DNA of 64,000 nt. It comes from Daphnia carinata. Its lineage: Eukaryota > Arthropoda > Branchiopoda > Diplostraca > Daphniidae. Positions 14,201-25,400 of this stretch are shown here, one piece after another; within the stretch, counting starts at the first letter, position 1, and each line of letters opens with the position of its first letter. The notes below the pieces were generated by a model. The model searched no databases. It was not told where the DNA came from and was given only the letters and a program-made list of their open reading frames with translations. The DNA is taken from assembly GCF_022539665.2 (NCBI RefSeq), contig NC_081340.1, forward strand, positions 6,509,357-6,573,356, in the 5' to 3' direction. The position numbers were made by a program, and so were the translations under genes.

Positions 14201-17200
14201 TTCCAGTGCCAACAGTCAGGAGGCACGTTCAGACGATAATGAAGAAGATCAGTGGAGCCTTTGGGGCCGTTTGGTAGCCGACTGGTCCAATACGTACAAG
14301 AAGCGCAATGCCTACGTCAAAGACCTCGTTCGCAAAGGAATCCCACATCATTTTAGAGGCGTCGTCTGGCCGCTTTTGTGCGGCGCAAATGACTCGCCAG
14401 CCAAGTCGCAATACGCCGAATACATCAAAGCCACATCGGCCTGTGAAAAGGTACTTTTTTCCATATCTCTGATCGATTGAAAGATGGTGTGTCTGTGTCG
14501 TTTTAATATTTACATTCATTTTTTTTTTCTCGATAGGTGATTCGTCGCGATATCGCCCGCACGTATCCCGAGCACGACTTCTTCAAGGAGAAAGATGGCC
14601 TGGGCCAGGAGAGTCTCTTTAACGTCATGAAAGCCTACTCGCTGCATGATCGTGAGGTGGGCTACTGCCAGGGATCTGCTTTTATCGTCGGCATCCTCCT
14701 GATGCAGGTACACACAAATATACCCGTGTAAAAATCTAGCGGATCATCATCCATCCATCATTTGTTCACGCCCACCTGAACATTTCTTTCTATCGTTCGT
14801 TCAACAGTAATTTTTATCTTGAAGGAAGGCAAGCTTAAGGCGATTGTTAACATATTATTTTCCGTTAGCTTCTTCTTTTTTAATTCTATCATTTTGATTT
14901 TATTGTTTCAATTGTTTTGTTGTTTTTTTTTCGTTGGGGGGGATACAAGATGCCTGAAGAGGAAGCCTTCGCCGTCGTTGTCAAATTGATGCAGGAATAT
15001 CGATTGCGAGAGATTTTCAAACCTTCGATGGCCGAACTGGGTCTGGTCTTGTACCAATTAAAGAATCTCGTCGAGGTATGTTTCTTTTTTAACTCTCAAA
15101 AAAAAATAAAAATAATTTTTGAAACACATGTTTGGATGCGTTGTGGTCTACATTGACAGGAATTAATACCCGATCTCCACGCCCACTTCCTGTCGCAAAG
15201 TTTCGACACGAGCATGTACGCCAGCAGCTGGTTCCTCACCCTGTTCAGCACTACGTTGACCCTTTCAGTGGCCTGCAGGTAATACGAATTCCCCTAACGT
15301 ACCGTTTGTTTGCCAACTGTGTTTTTCTTTTATTCCTAAAATGGGGGTTTCGACTGTTGTGACTAACGATTGAAAGTTTCTTTCTGGAAAGTCACTTTCC
15401 AGTAGTCCTCCACCCACTCTCAAATGGAAATTCTCATTGTACCTACTACACCCGCACGCACGCCGACGCACAAAACACACACGTTTAAACAAAAAAAAAA
15501 AAAAAGAGAAATGAATAACGTCGTGCCATTTCCTGGAATTTTTCGTTTCAGGAATAATGTTAGCATTTTAAAAGAAAACGTTTTGGCCTTGTGCCAAACT
15601 ACCCAGGAAATTGTTTGGTCCTTTTTCACGTCAATTTCACTCGTATTGAGCTGCGAGGGCTAACTCGTAATTCCATCGAATCAACTAACTTTCCTCTTCA
15701 TTACCTAATTTGTTTCATTTCATTTCTATCAGCATTCGTGACAGTCAGGCTAAAGAATCGTGACCGTTCAAACACAATTTAAACTAAACAAAAAAAAAGG
15801 AAAACAAATGTTCATTCGTGTTTGTTTTTGTGTTACAAAGGGTAATGGACGCCTTTTTGATCGATGGCATGGAAATCATCTTCCGGCTTGCTGTGGCTAT
15901 TCTGAATTTTGGCAAAGAAGACCTTCTCTCTCAAGACATGGAAGGAATGCTCAAGGTAATTGTTTTCAAACAAATCAAAAGAAAAAAGAAATAATAATAA
16001 CCACTTGAATTCCTTTTGTTTACGTAGTACTTTCAAAAGGAAGTTCCGGCTCGATTTGATCCGTGCCCAGATCCGCTGTTTGCAGCCGCCTACAACGTCA
16101 AATATAGCGCCAAGCGCATGAAAAAGTGGGAAAAAGACTACACGGCCCTGAAAACCAAAGAGCAAGAGGATCAGGAAGAAGTCCGGGTAATTTTGGATTC
16201 TTAACTTTAAAAAAGCGCAGAGTATTGCATGTGATTTCTTCTCATTTAAAAACAACAGAGGCTAAGAGCCGAGAACCGCATGCTGCGTCAGAAAGTATCC
16301 ATGCTGGAAACGGAGTCAAGTGAACTGGCCGAACGGCTGGTACGCGGCCAAGTCAGTCGAGCCGATCAGGAAGAGACAACGTTCCACTTGAAACGGGAGC
16401 TGGAAGCTTCCAGGCAACGTGACGCTGAGAATAACGCTCATTTACGTGAGCTCCAGCAACGTCTCAAACACATGGAACAAGAGGTTCGTGATTATTTATC
16501 TGATTTTACACTTGAAAGCGCTCTTTTGTTTTTAAACTCGTTTTTTATCGGAATTCGATAGACCTATTCCAGACAGTCGTCCCTAGAGGTGGAGGCAACG
16601 ACTTCGCCGTCGCTGCAAGCCGAGCTGCTCAAGCAGAAGGAAGAGCTCATCCAGTGCCTTCAAGAGCAGCTGATTGGCGGACGTCTCCGCCAGGCCGAGA
16701 TGGAAGCCATGATCCGCGACATGAAGAATCAGCTCCACGAGCACGAAGAGGTAATTGAATTTCGTTTTGCAGTTCTGTTCATTTAAAAAATGAAACTTTG
16801 GGCTTTTAGGACAAGAAGCGACTGCGAGAAGCTACACCAGATAATGTAGTTTTGGCTTTGCAGGAAGAGCTGATTGCCGTCAAGTTGCGCGAAGCCGAAG
16901 CCACTTTGGCCCTGAAAGAGCTCCGTCCTAAAATTTCGGAATTGAGTTCTCAATGGCTTCGACATCTGCAGGTGAGATTATAATCATTCAGTTTCTCTGC
17001 CCCTTCTCCAACGACAGTTAAGGAGGGCACCAAATGACAGCAGAAACGCTATCGATCGTTTCTCTTGACGTGGCCGAGCCCTTTTCAAGAGATCGATTAG
17101 AGTATTGACGTAACGCGACACAGTCGAATCGATTCCAACGTGCATCTGTGATGAGCCAAAAGCTGCTAGCATAAATAGTATCGATCGTAAAGGAATGATG

Positions 17201-18287
17201 TTAACCTTGATATTTGCCTACGTAACACAGGATGAGCACACGGCCGAAAACCAACCGACTTCGCTCGAGTCCACTCCAAAGAAATTACTGTTCTGGGAAA
17301 ATAATAAATCTTCGTCTTCTGGCGGTGGCAACAAGTCGGACGAGTTAATGACCATCAGACTACGGGAAATGGAAGCCGTGACTGAACTGCGTGAGCTCAG
17401 GTTGCGTCTCATGGAGCTGGAGACGCAAGTAATTGAAACTAAGCTACTGTTGACGACAGTAGGGGGAAGATTTATTAGAGGCCGTGAATAAAAACTCGTT
17501 TCCATTTACAGAATCAAGTGCTGAGTAATCAACTGAGGCGACAGGACGACGAAATCAAGGCCTTGGTTGCCAAGACGGAGGCGTCAGAAAGGCTCGACAA
17601 GGAGCACCAGGCCAAGATCAAAGAACACGAACGGAAATATGCCGACCTGGAGGCCAAGGTTTGTACAGAATCACGAAGATACCGTCAACCATGAACTGGC
17701 AATTTTCTTAAAAATGATTGTTTATTTCTTTTCCCTTTTGTAAAATAGATGAGAGAAGATTCCATGTTGGCTCGCATTCACGATGCCGAACACTCGCAAC
17801 ATGTAGCTGAACTGAGCCAAAAGATATCGCAGCTTGAAATGAAGGTAGATTGTTGTTGACAATGTTTTGTTTTTTTTCTTTTCGTTTTGATGCCGTCCAC
17901 ACAGTGTGTAATGTTTTTCGTGTGTTCAGAATGAACAAATGTTAACTGAAGGTGAATTGAGTATGGTTGAAGACAGCGACCGTGTCCGGGAACTTCAAGA
18001 TCGAATTGGTGATTTAAAAGCTGAGGTATTGTACAATTTGCAAGTTGACGCGCCTATAATTACGAAGAATTATTTCATCTTGAGACTGCGTTATGAAAGT
18101 GCATTTTATTCAACTTTGACAGATTCAAAGATTAGAACACGTCAATCGGAAACTGGGTGGGACTAACGGCTTTTCGAAATTGGCCCATCAACAGGATGTG
18201 TCTGATCCGTCCGATGATGACGAAGACATGAGCAAACTGGAATTGCGATTCTCTCCAAGAACCTCGGTGGAAAATCTAACGTCATAA
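9197..18287 (+). CDS. Evi5: EVI5-like Rab GTPase-activating protein (TBC domain, coiled coil)
   Basis: Seventeen coding exons join in phase: 9197-9451, 10714-10877, 13445-13557, 14200-14450, 14537-14707, 14950-15075, 15160-15278, 15841-15955, 16028-16186, 16259-16483, 16562-16750, 16810-16971, 17231-17428, 17512-17658, 17749-17844, 17930-18025, 18123-18287 (TAA). The product is about 916 residues, against roughly 800 for vertebrate EVI5/EVI5L. A TBC domain spans about 220-430. It has IRRDIAR at 263-269 (arginine finger R269) and YCQG at 304-307 (glutamine finger Q306), so both catalytic residues are present. A long coiled coil (about 475-880) and an acidic SDDDED stretch follow. The family accelerates GTP hydrolysis on Rab GTPases (Rab11 and Rab35 are reported) in endosomal recycling and cytokinesis. 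The N-terminus is low-complexity (Ser and Asn runs). The start ATG at 9197 is the first in-frame Met after the acceptor; an upstream coding exon cannot be excluded. The neighbour RpL28 is convergent. Confidence 0.95.
10878..13444 (+). other. Long Evi5 intron 2 holding the alternative first exon
   Basis: Apart from the alternative first exon, this 2.6 kb intron contains long homopolymer tracts (poly-T near 11213-11276, poly-A near 12369-12385 and 13151-13172) and no coding sequence I can support. Confidence 0.6.
12415..12560 (+). CDS. Evi5: Alternative first coding exon of the Evi5-type gene
   Basis: An ATG at 12415 opens 48 codons (beginning MAPVLPDLCELDSSSDDDG, acidic) and ends at a GTGAGG donor after 12560 with two bases of a codon left over. 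The next shared exon (13445) supplies exactly the one missing base, giving ...VVDFER-MIELDSKSLN. That is the same phase as the standard second exon ending at 10877, so this piece can replace exons 1-2. An in-frame TGA sits immediately upstream (12412-12414), so it must be a first coding exon. A tiny uORF, 12411-12443, overlaps the start. Seen: codon content, donor and phase. Inferred: an internal promoter upstream, making a shorter isoform of about 825 residues with an intact TBC domain. Confidence 0.75.
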
Positions 18288-18650
18288 TCACACTCGAATG
18301 CATTTTTCTTTTCGTTACTTATTTGTTTCGTGACATATGAATACTCTTTTTTTTTGTCTGAGACTGTTAATTTTAACTACATGCATCTTTTTTTCTGCTG
18401 GTGAGACAGACTAAAACAGTTTACATTTCTTTTTTTTTCCTCCTTGCATCGAAATCGATGATTAATTGTTTTCATGTACTGTCACACAAACGTTGACTTC
18501 TTTTAAAAAGACAACATTCCACTTGTGCGAAACTGTGATTTCAATGAATTATTCACTATCGTGAATTTTATGCTACCGTCTCACTCATCCATCACCTGTA
18601 CTTTTTCTCATTGGCTGTGAGTGAGATCCTTGTATCCTCATTGTACCATA

Positions 18651-18656
18651 AATAAA
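18651..18656 (+). terminator. Polyadenylation signal of the Evi5-type gene
   Basis: AATAAA lies 364 bp after the TAA stop and is followed by TG/T-rich sequence. It faces the RpL28 signal about 120 bp further on, so the two genes converge with almost no intergenic DNA. Confidence 0.75.
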
Positions 18657-18771
18657 CCCTATTGAAGTATCTATCTTTTGCAGCTGAGGTTTACTGTTGG
18701 ATAAAATTTTTTTGCAAATAATTACTATTCAAGAAAATAAAATAATGATTTTCCATTTGTACCCACAAGAA

Positions 18772-18777
18772 TTTATT
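18772..18777 (-). terminator. Polyadenylation signal of RpL28
   Basis: AATAAA read on the minus strand, 27 bp after the RpL28 stop codon. The very short 3' UTR is typical of ribosomal protein genes. Confidence 0.75.
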
Positions 18778-18803
18778 TGTGTCAACTCTTGTCATACAAA
18801 GGC

Positions 18804-19574
18804 TTATTCAGCTTTCTTGGCGGGCTTGGTCTTCTTTGCAGCCCTGGGTTTCTCAGAACGGATGATAGCAGAGGCCTTCTTCAACACTGCAGTTCTGCAG
18901 TCCTTGCGGTAACCTCCCTTGACAATGTTGCGTAGCTTAGCCAAAGTGTGACGGGGTCCAGACTTGATCTGGAATCGGACCAAGGATGCCTTAGGCTTGT
19001 ACTAAAAGACAGAAAATAATTGTTACTATAGGCATTGAATAGAGAACTCTTAGTCAATAATAAGAGACTTCAGTTTTTATGGGTTGTCAGCATTAGCTTC
19101 AGCGATCTTGGTGATAAAAAATCACATCATTTTCTACAGATGAGGATACATCAAGCGAAAATATAATGCTTACCACTTTGGTCTTGCTCTTCTGTACAAC
19201 AACAAATCCATTCTTGTCCTTGGCTGGTTCAATACCAATCACATTCTTGTGTACCAAGGTGTTGTACTTGAAGCAATGCCTGTTGGTCAAGTGGAGTGGT
19301 TCCTGCAAATAATATGGAACTATGAGTAACAACATTAGCTGTTCTGTACAATCAATAGGTGGATATATGAAAATTATTCAGGGTTCAAGGGTTTTCAGCA
19401 TTAGCTTCAGCGATCTTGGTGAAAGCATCACTATGATTTTATCGAAATTAAACGGTAAAACTACAATGAGGTCTAGTTTCTTACCCTGGAGAAAGGCTGT
19501 TTGACATTACGCTTCTTCAAAACGAAGGAGCTGGTATTACGGGTGATGAGCCACTGGAGGTGGGAGGACGACAT
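18804..19574 (-). CDS. RpL28: 60S ribosomal protein L28 (eL28)
   Basis: Three coding exons on the minus strand join in phase: 19485-19574, 19174-19302, 18804-19001. The 138-residue product begins MSSSHLQWLITRNTSSF, matching the MSxHLQWxxxRN start of eL28. It continues through the conserved NR..F.YN.LVHK.V.GIEPA core and ends in a basic AAKKTKPAKKAE tail. eL28 is a structural protein of the large cytosolic ribosomal subunit. The length equals the family norm (about 137). A noncoding first exon with a pyrimidine-rich start lies at about 19653-19676, with an acceptor at 19587/19588. Introns 2 and 3 carry a near-identical snoRNA-like block. Confidence 0.97.
19096..19156 (-). ncRNA. Candidate intronic C/D-box snoRNA (U24-like guide) in RpL28 intron 3
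   Basis: On the minus strand the intron holds a C-like box (UUGAUGUA), an internal C'-like AUGAUGU, then CACCAAGAUCG directly before CUGA (box D). A GCUU/AAGC pair flanks the ends. The CACCAAGAUCG-CUGA arrangement matches, as I recall it, the 3' guide of U24/snR24. It is antisense to the conserved GAUCUUGGUG of large-subunit rRNA, where the guided 2'-O-methylation would fall. Ribosomal protein introns are usual hosts for such RNAs. The element is short (61 nt) and the first guide of U24 (UUUGCUA) is not obvious, so identity is tentative. Confidence 0.5.
19389..19422 (-). repeat. Second copy of the snoRNA-like block, in RpL28 intron 2
   Basis: These 34 bp match 19081-19114 at 33 of 34 positions, including the CACCAAGATCG guide, the CTGA box and a further AGCTAATGCTGA downstream. 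A GTGATG box lies 14 nt upstream of the guide, closer than in the other copy, and no clear outer C box is visible. This could be a second snoRNA gene or a decayed duplicate. Confidence 0.6.
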
Positions 19575-19652
19575 TTTCCTGCTACGACTAATAGAAAAGG
19601 AAACCACAATTAAATCTCTATCGTAAAATAAGTTTCATTTCACATGTGTTAC

Positions 19653-19676
19653 CTTCGGTGTCGGCCGAAAAAAAAG
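19653..19676 (-). promoter_or_regulatory. RpL28: RpL28 noncoding first exon with TOP/TCT-type start
   Basis: Read on the minus strand, a run of CTTC and T8 ends at CGGCCGACACCGAAG, followed by a GTAACA donor. A C surrounded by pyrimidines (about 19676) fits the TCT initiator and 5'-TOP arrangement known for ribosomal protein genes in arthropods. The intron then runs to the acceptor before 19587, 13 bp upstream of the ATG. The exact start site is inferred; another pyrimidine start about 50 bp upstream is possible. Confidence 0.6.
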
Positions 19677-21938
19677 AAGGAGAAGAAACTAGTGATTCCG
19701 GTCGCGAGCAAGCAGAGAAACTCGAAAGAACTGCATTCAATCCCTAAACACCCTAAGGTCTGCCACTAAGTATTTTTTATACAAAATAAATTCTACAAAT
19801 GATTTAAATGGTGATTCCAACATGCATCTTTTGTACGAGTAATTAATAGACTTTGTTACAATAGCAAAAAATTGAATTTAAATAGTTTTTTTCTAATCTT
19901 TGTTTCATTTTTTGCAAACAAAAGATCAACCACGTGCGAAAGATTGGTATACGTTGACGTCATCAGATGTCGCTGCTTGGTTATTGTTACTTACGACCGA
20001 ACGAAGCAGCCGAAAAACACAAAGATTTTGTTCTTAGTTGCATTGAAAACGAACAGACGAATCACGACAGTCAACGTGAGTGTGTACGATAGTGTGTGCA
20101 ATCCCATTGATAGTGTAAAGTCTCAGGCAGAGATCACATTGCTTCAAGAAATCAAAAGAAGGACAGAGCCAACAACACACAGTGGGGCCAGCAGCGTGAT
20201 GGTGTTTCGGACAGCAAAGGACGTGCATATCAAGTCATTGTGGGCTTGACGTATGGCTTACAATTGTCGTAAAGTTTTCAACTAGACACCGATCTTGCCA
20301 GTGCTTTTCATTGGCGCCGAAAAGAAAACCATCTAAAGACCAGGTAATCACGTCCCTCTATTGTCCTTTTTCTTTATTTCGAATGTTTCATTTTCAAAGG
20401 CCCTCGAGGCTTTGCTGAAAAAGTCGCGATTCTTTTCTATGTGTCGTGTTCTCTTATAGAGTATGACCTCATCGGAAGGAGCTGTTGATTAGATAGACAC
20501 AATATAAGCAACAAATTCCTTTTTGTGTGTGTGTGTGTGCGTGTGTGCATAATACTCGTAGTGGCATTTTAGTGATTTTCGTTCGGCATCTCCCAACCGA
20601 ATAACTTCAAGCTCCACCCATACCGGCCCCGATCAAGCTAACATTTATATGTGTACAAAAAAAAAAAAAAAAAAGAATACGAGAAATACTTCGTCCCATT
20701 TTCAGTCTGTCGCTATCCTATCTATCTTGTCAGTTTTTTCCCCCCTCTTCAATTTTGTTTGATGTTTTGTTGCTCTATGATTCCATTGACTCGGTGGGAA
20801 AAGAAGTTTATCAGCTTTTTGCTAACTGGTTTCGTTTGTTCTTTTGTGACCTTTAGCAGTTCAACTAATTTCTTCTTCTTTCAAATTGGCATCTATTGTT
20901 TGGTCTTTCTCAAACGATTTTTTTTCTGTTTATCGTGTATTCACAAAGGTGTCGCTTGCAAGCACAATCAAATTGTGTATATCATGATTGTTGCAAGGTT
21001 ATGTGCGCGTGATGACGTCAGTTTTATTTTGTTTCTTTCTATCCAATTGAATCGGTAAGACAGAACACATTCCTTTGGTTGTTGTGCTCCTTTTGTTGTT
21101 CGCACGCGTGTTTTTGTGATGATGATCGTGTGTCGACTTTTAATATTCAACTGACGACGTCGGTCACGTCACACGATCTGATTAGGTGCCCCGTCTCCTT
21201 TCAGTCTATCTCTTGTTTTCTTTTCGCTATTCAATGCGTGCGGATGATCTCTTATGGCGTTTTGTGTTTCAACCGGCTTCGTGAATTGCCCTCGAGGTCT
21301 TCAACGTCCTTGGCTAATTTTTGTTTTGTTTTTTTCTCTCGTTTTTGTTTATTCCTCTTCTTCTCCTCTATGTATTAAAGAAAAACAATCGATACATCAC
21401 CACCAAGCACCGAAGGGGCCTTCATATTTTATGACGGCCAGCTTGCTGTGTCTGCACGATTTTATAGCCATACACCAAAGTTCTGTTTTGGCAAAATGAA
21501 GAGGCACACAAAGCATCAATTTTTGCCTTTTAAATTTTCGTTCCTTTTTGCTTAAACTCGAATCGGTTACGGGTTCCAGCCGCCGCTGGAGCAGCAGCGC
21601 ACACTCAGGCTTGGCGTTTTTATATAAGAAAGAAAAGAACAAGAAAAGAGAGGTCTAAAAGTGGAGAGCGGGACCATTCCACCTTTCAGTTGGCAGTTTG
21701 GCGTCTGCCGTCCAACAGGTGCGGGTGCTTTCTCGCTCCCGGATTCATCTTTTTCTTCTTCTTCTTCTTTCCTTTTTTTAAACGCGAAAAAAAAATTCTG
21801 TTATTATTCGATCAATACCACGTGAGGCCAGTTTATTCCGTACCGTGTGGATTCCGATGATTGCAATCGAAAGTAAAAACAAAATTGAAGACAACGCATT
21901 TTGAATTTGTTCTGAAATATTTTCATTCTGATTTGCAG
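19677..21938. other. Intergenic region between RpL28 and the deoxyribosyltransferase-like gene
   Basis: I see no supported coding sequence. A TATATAA occurs at 21621. An initiator-like TTTCAGTTGGC near 21682 is followed within 40 bp by a donor-like CAACAG|GTGCGG (about 21718). Together these could mark a noncoding first exon of the plus-strand gene whose next exon starts at 21939. Long open frames here lack any family signature. Confidence 0.4.
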
Positions 21939-22469
21939 ATTGAGCCAGGATTAGCTGGTGGTGGTGGTGGTGGTGGTGGTGGCGGCTGCTGTTGCTGGAT
22001 TGTCGAGTGGTGCGGAGTAGCTGACCGCGCGAAAAGAAGAGCCCTGGCACCCAATCTGCGATCCAACGCCGTCGTCGTAGCCGCCGACGCTGCATCGTCT
22101 TCGCTGTCGTGTCCGCACGACACAACAGGCCATGGCCGTTCTGCCTCTTTGCTTCTGCGGCGATCCCGAAAACAACCACAACAACCTTCCAACCGCAACA
22201 ACTCAACGTACGTCAAAGGATCGCCAAACAGTCGGCATCAGCGAAGCGTCGGATATTCGCCTTCATTTTGTTGTTCCGGCGCTGCTCTTCCGGCGGTTGT
22301 TGTCGGTCCCTGTGACGCTACTTGCCCGGCTACAGTTGCCATCGTCCTGCATCCGTCAGCTCTGCCCAAGCGACTTCAAAACGTGCTCGACGATAAGAAG
22401 CGACTGACCGTCTCGCAGCGCCCAGCCGATTCGAACCGCCGCCGCCACCTCATCGCCGGACGGACGGCG
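21939..22469 (+). other. GC-rich leader, open in frame with the downstream start codon
   Basis: A clear acceptor (ATTTGCAG, ending 21938) begins an exon that runs to the donor at 22504. From its first base the exon is open in the frame of the annotated ATG (22470) for about 177 codons without a stop. This includes a poly-Gly run from (GGT)n and basic, Ser/Arg-rich sequence. There is no in-frame ATG in this stretch. It is either 5' UTR that happens to be open, or an N-terminal extension started from an upstream exon or a non-AUG codon. Confidence 0.5.
21956..21982 (+). repeat. (GGT)n trinucleotide repeat
   Basis: About nine GGT units within the leader exon. In the frame of the downstream gene they would encode a poly-glycine run. 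Confidence 0.9.
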
Positions 22470-25400
22470 ATGTCCGACAACTTCATCTACGGAGATATCA
22501 CAAGGTAAATAAAGTCCGCATTTTATTTTATTTTTATTTTTTTAGCTCGTCTTTTTTTTTTTTTTTTTCGGTACGTTATTCATTTCCTTTGTTTTGTTTC
22601 TTTCCTTCAATTTCTCTTCGCTCTATTCCACATTATCTACGTTGCCTCGCTGCTCTTATCTCACGTGATCTCACTCGCCATTGGTCGGACGTGACGTCTT
22701 GTAGCCTCTCTTATAAAAACACACACCCCACCCCAAATTTTTTTTTAAAAATAGAAGCCGACGTCATTGTACTCTTTTCTCTCTCGTGTGTGTGTGTAGA
22801 AGGGGGCCGCGGCCACGTCTCTCTTTTTCTCATTTTGACTTTACGAGACGAAGGGGGCCCGTGAACGCTCCTGTTCTATCAATAGCTCAAGCCAAGCTTG
22901 AAAAACACACACACACACGGGAAGAAGAAGAAAACAAAAAATGGAATTTTTTGAAACAAAAAGAGAAGCGGAAGAATACGAACAAGTCTTGCGGGAGGGA
23001 ATTCTTTAAAAAAAAAAAAAAAAAGAGGCCAATGATCCTGGATTTACTAATGACACAAATGGCCGAGATCTGTCTGTGTTTTACTGTGATTCTTGCAATG
23101 TCACGAGACGTTTGACAAGAATCCGTCGACACAATCAGGATGCCCGTCACGACGGCATTAGAACGTGATCTGCCAACTCAGTTCGTAGATGGTAACATTC
23201 GCGTTAAGTACCATCGTCTCTCTCTTTTTTTTTTTGCACGCATCTGTTGCGAATGCGGAGGATTGGGTACGTAAAAGACGTATGATGAAGTAGTTTAGTT
23301 TTTTCTTACGGTCTGCGTGTGGCATTGCCCCGGTTTTTTAATGTATTCCATGTAGGTTGCGCGTACTGTTGGAGATGACATCACACTGTTGATGTCACAC
23401 TATATGGGAAAGAAATGGCCGTGCCAAATTTGATTTTTTTTTTTGCCTAGTGCAGAACAGAACGGACAGTTTCTGATGTAATCGCACCTTGTTTTTCTTT
23501 TTTTTTTTCCCTCTCTTGTGTATTTGAATAACTGCGTACACGAGCGAGCACTCGCGCGCGCGCGTAGTTTGAAGGCAAAAAAAGAGAAAGAGGCAGACGG
23601 AATAGTTTTCTTTCCCTAGCAACAAGAAGAGTCTTCCTTTTCTTTTTTCGTAAAAAAAAGGGGCTCGGCAGTAGTCAACACGAAAATGAAAAAAAAAAAA
23701 AATAATAAAATGTCCCAGTCTTATCCCATTTGAAGCCTCAAATTTGGACAAGACACACAATGTCTTGTTGTTCTTCTTGGTCGTCGTTATGATGTTTGTA
23801 AATGTCGGCGGACGATGAAATGATCATCAGGATGGGTTAAGGGCCCATCCGGCCATGGGGGTGGGGACGAGTTTGCGGGCATTTCAAATAAAATGTGCGT
23901 ACGGTTTGGTTTCGGTTAGGAAACACGCTCGTTCACGAAGCGAAAGAGGAGAGTAAAAAAGAAAGAATGAATAAGAGTCGCCCGTCCAGCCCAAAAAGCC
24001 AAAGCGCCCCGTCGGCACACACACACACACACAGAGCCGCGTAGTTGAGCCGCTCACGTCATCGACATACTTAGATCCTCGGTTTTCTTTTTGAATATTT
24101 TTTGTTTTTATTTTAACTAGATTTTCTGGGCGCGCGCGCGCGCTCCTCATGTTGAACGTTCAATTTGATTTCCTGCCGGGAAAAAATTTCATTTTTTTTT
24201 TTTGTGAAAAATAATATGAAAAATAGTAGCGCCTTTTTTGAACGTCCTTCCTTGTGTAGACTCTAAAAATATCTTGAATTCGTCATTTCATTTTATTTTT
24301 ATATCTTTTTTTTTCTCATCATTTTGGGTGGAAGATTTTGATAGCCGTGTTTTGATTTTTTGGCGGATAAAAGGAAAGGGATTCTAAAAAATGCGAATTA
24401 GATTGATGTAATGCACAAAAGTTGTTGTCATCGTCCCATTTCAAAGTCTTTTGGTGGTCGCGTTTTCGTCGACAGAAAAGGGAAAAGTGTGAAAAACAAA
24501 TTGAGTCTTTTTTCAGTTCCTTGTTTGGACGCACTTGACGTGCGTAAAGAACTATTGGAATTGAACGTTTCCCTAATCGTTGTGGCTTTAAAAAAAAAAA
24601 AAAACGAAAATTATTTTTTTATTTTTTTCTGGGGAGTCCTTGGTGGTAGGGCAAAGAGAAGAGAAAAGGAATATGTAAGCGATCGGTGCCAAGGTTGTCC
24701 GCAGACTGTTGAGCCTTTGGAGGTCGTCGTCACGCTACGATTCGTCTGTCGTAGTAGACGAGGAAAATTCGAATGATTATTTTCACATCATCGACTTGTT
24801 TGATGGACGCAGGGAGAATCTTCGACATAACGACCATGGGCGTTTTCATTTCTGATCTGAATTCATTGATTTTTCTTGTCACGATTCATTTTTTTTTTTT
24901 TATTTTGATTTTCCTTGAAAATTAACCCGCCCTATCAGCTCACCACATGTGTATGATGAGCTTTTAATGGTTAGTCGAAAATTTCGAGACGATGATGATG
25001 TCATCCGTCGTGAGAGAGCTGCTGGCGTGTTAAGCATTTGATGGCTACTTACTAATTTTCGATTGGCGAAGGAGGAACTCGACCCTCATCACGTTCCAAT
25101 CGTGCAATTGTTTTTTTTACTCGATTCATTCTCGGCAAAAAAGATTTTCATTTTGTGGGACAAGGTCGACGCTGCCCATCTATTTTTTTTTTTTTTTTCG
25201 AAAAGATTTACGAGGCAAAATGATTCACGTTCGAGAACGTCGTGTTTGCGTGTCAATTGCTCTTCAAAAAAAAAATAGAATCTGGAAAAGATTGACGTCA
25301 TCTTTTGTTTACTCAAAAGGACGAGAGGACATAGTGGAAACAGGGAGAGGCACAACACGTAACCGAAAAGAAAACATGATGACCTAATCGCTTCAAACAT

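Noticed and set aside
19872-20249. 125-codon plus-strand frame upstream of RpL28
   Set aside because: Low-complexity start, no family, and no splice or poly(A) context; treated as chance.
21778-22216. Minus-strand frames with poly-His and poly-Pro runs near 21960
   Set aside because: Reverse reading of the (GGT)n repeat in the GC-rich leader exon; no other support.
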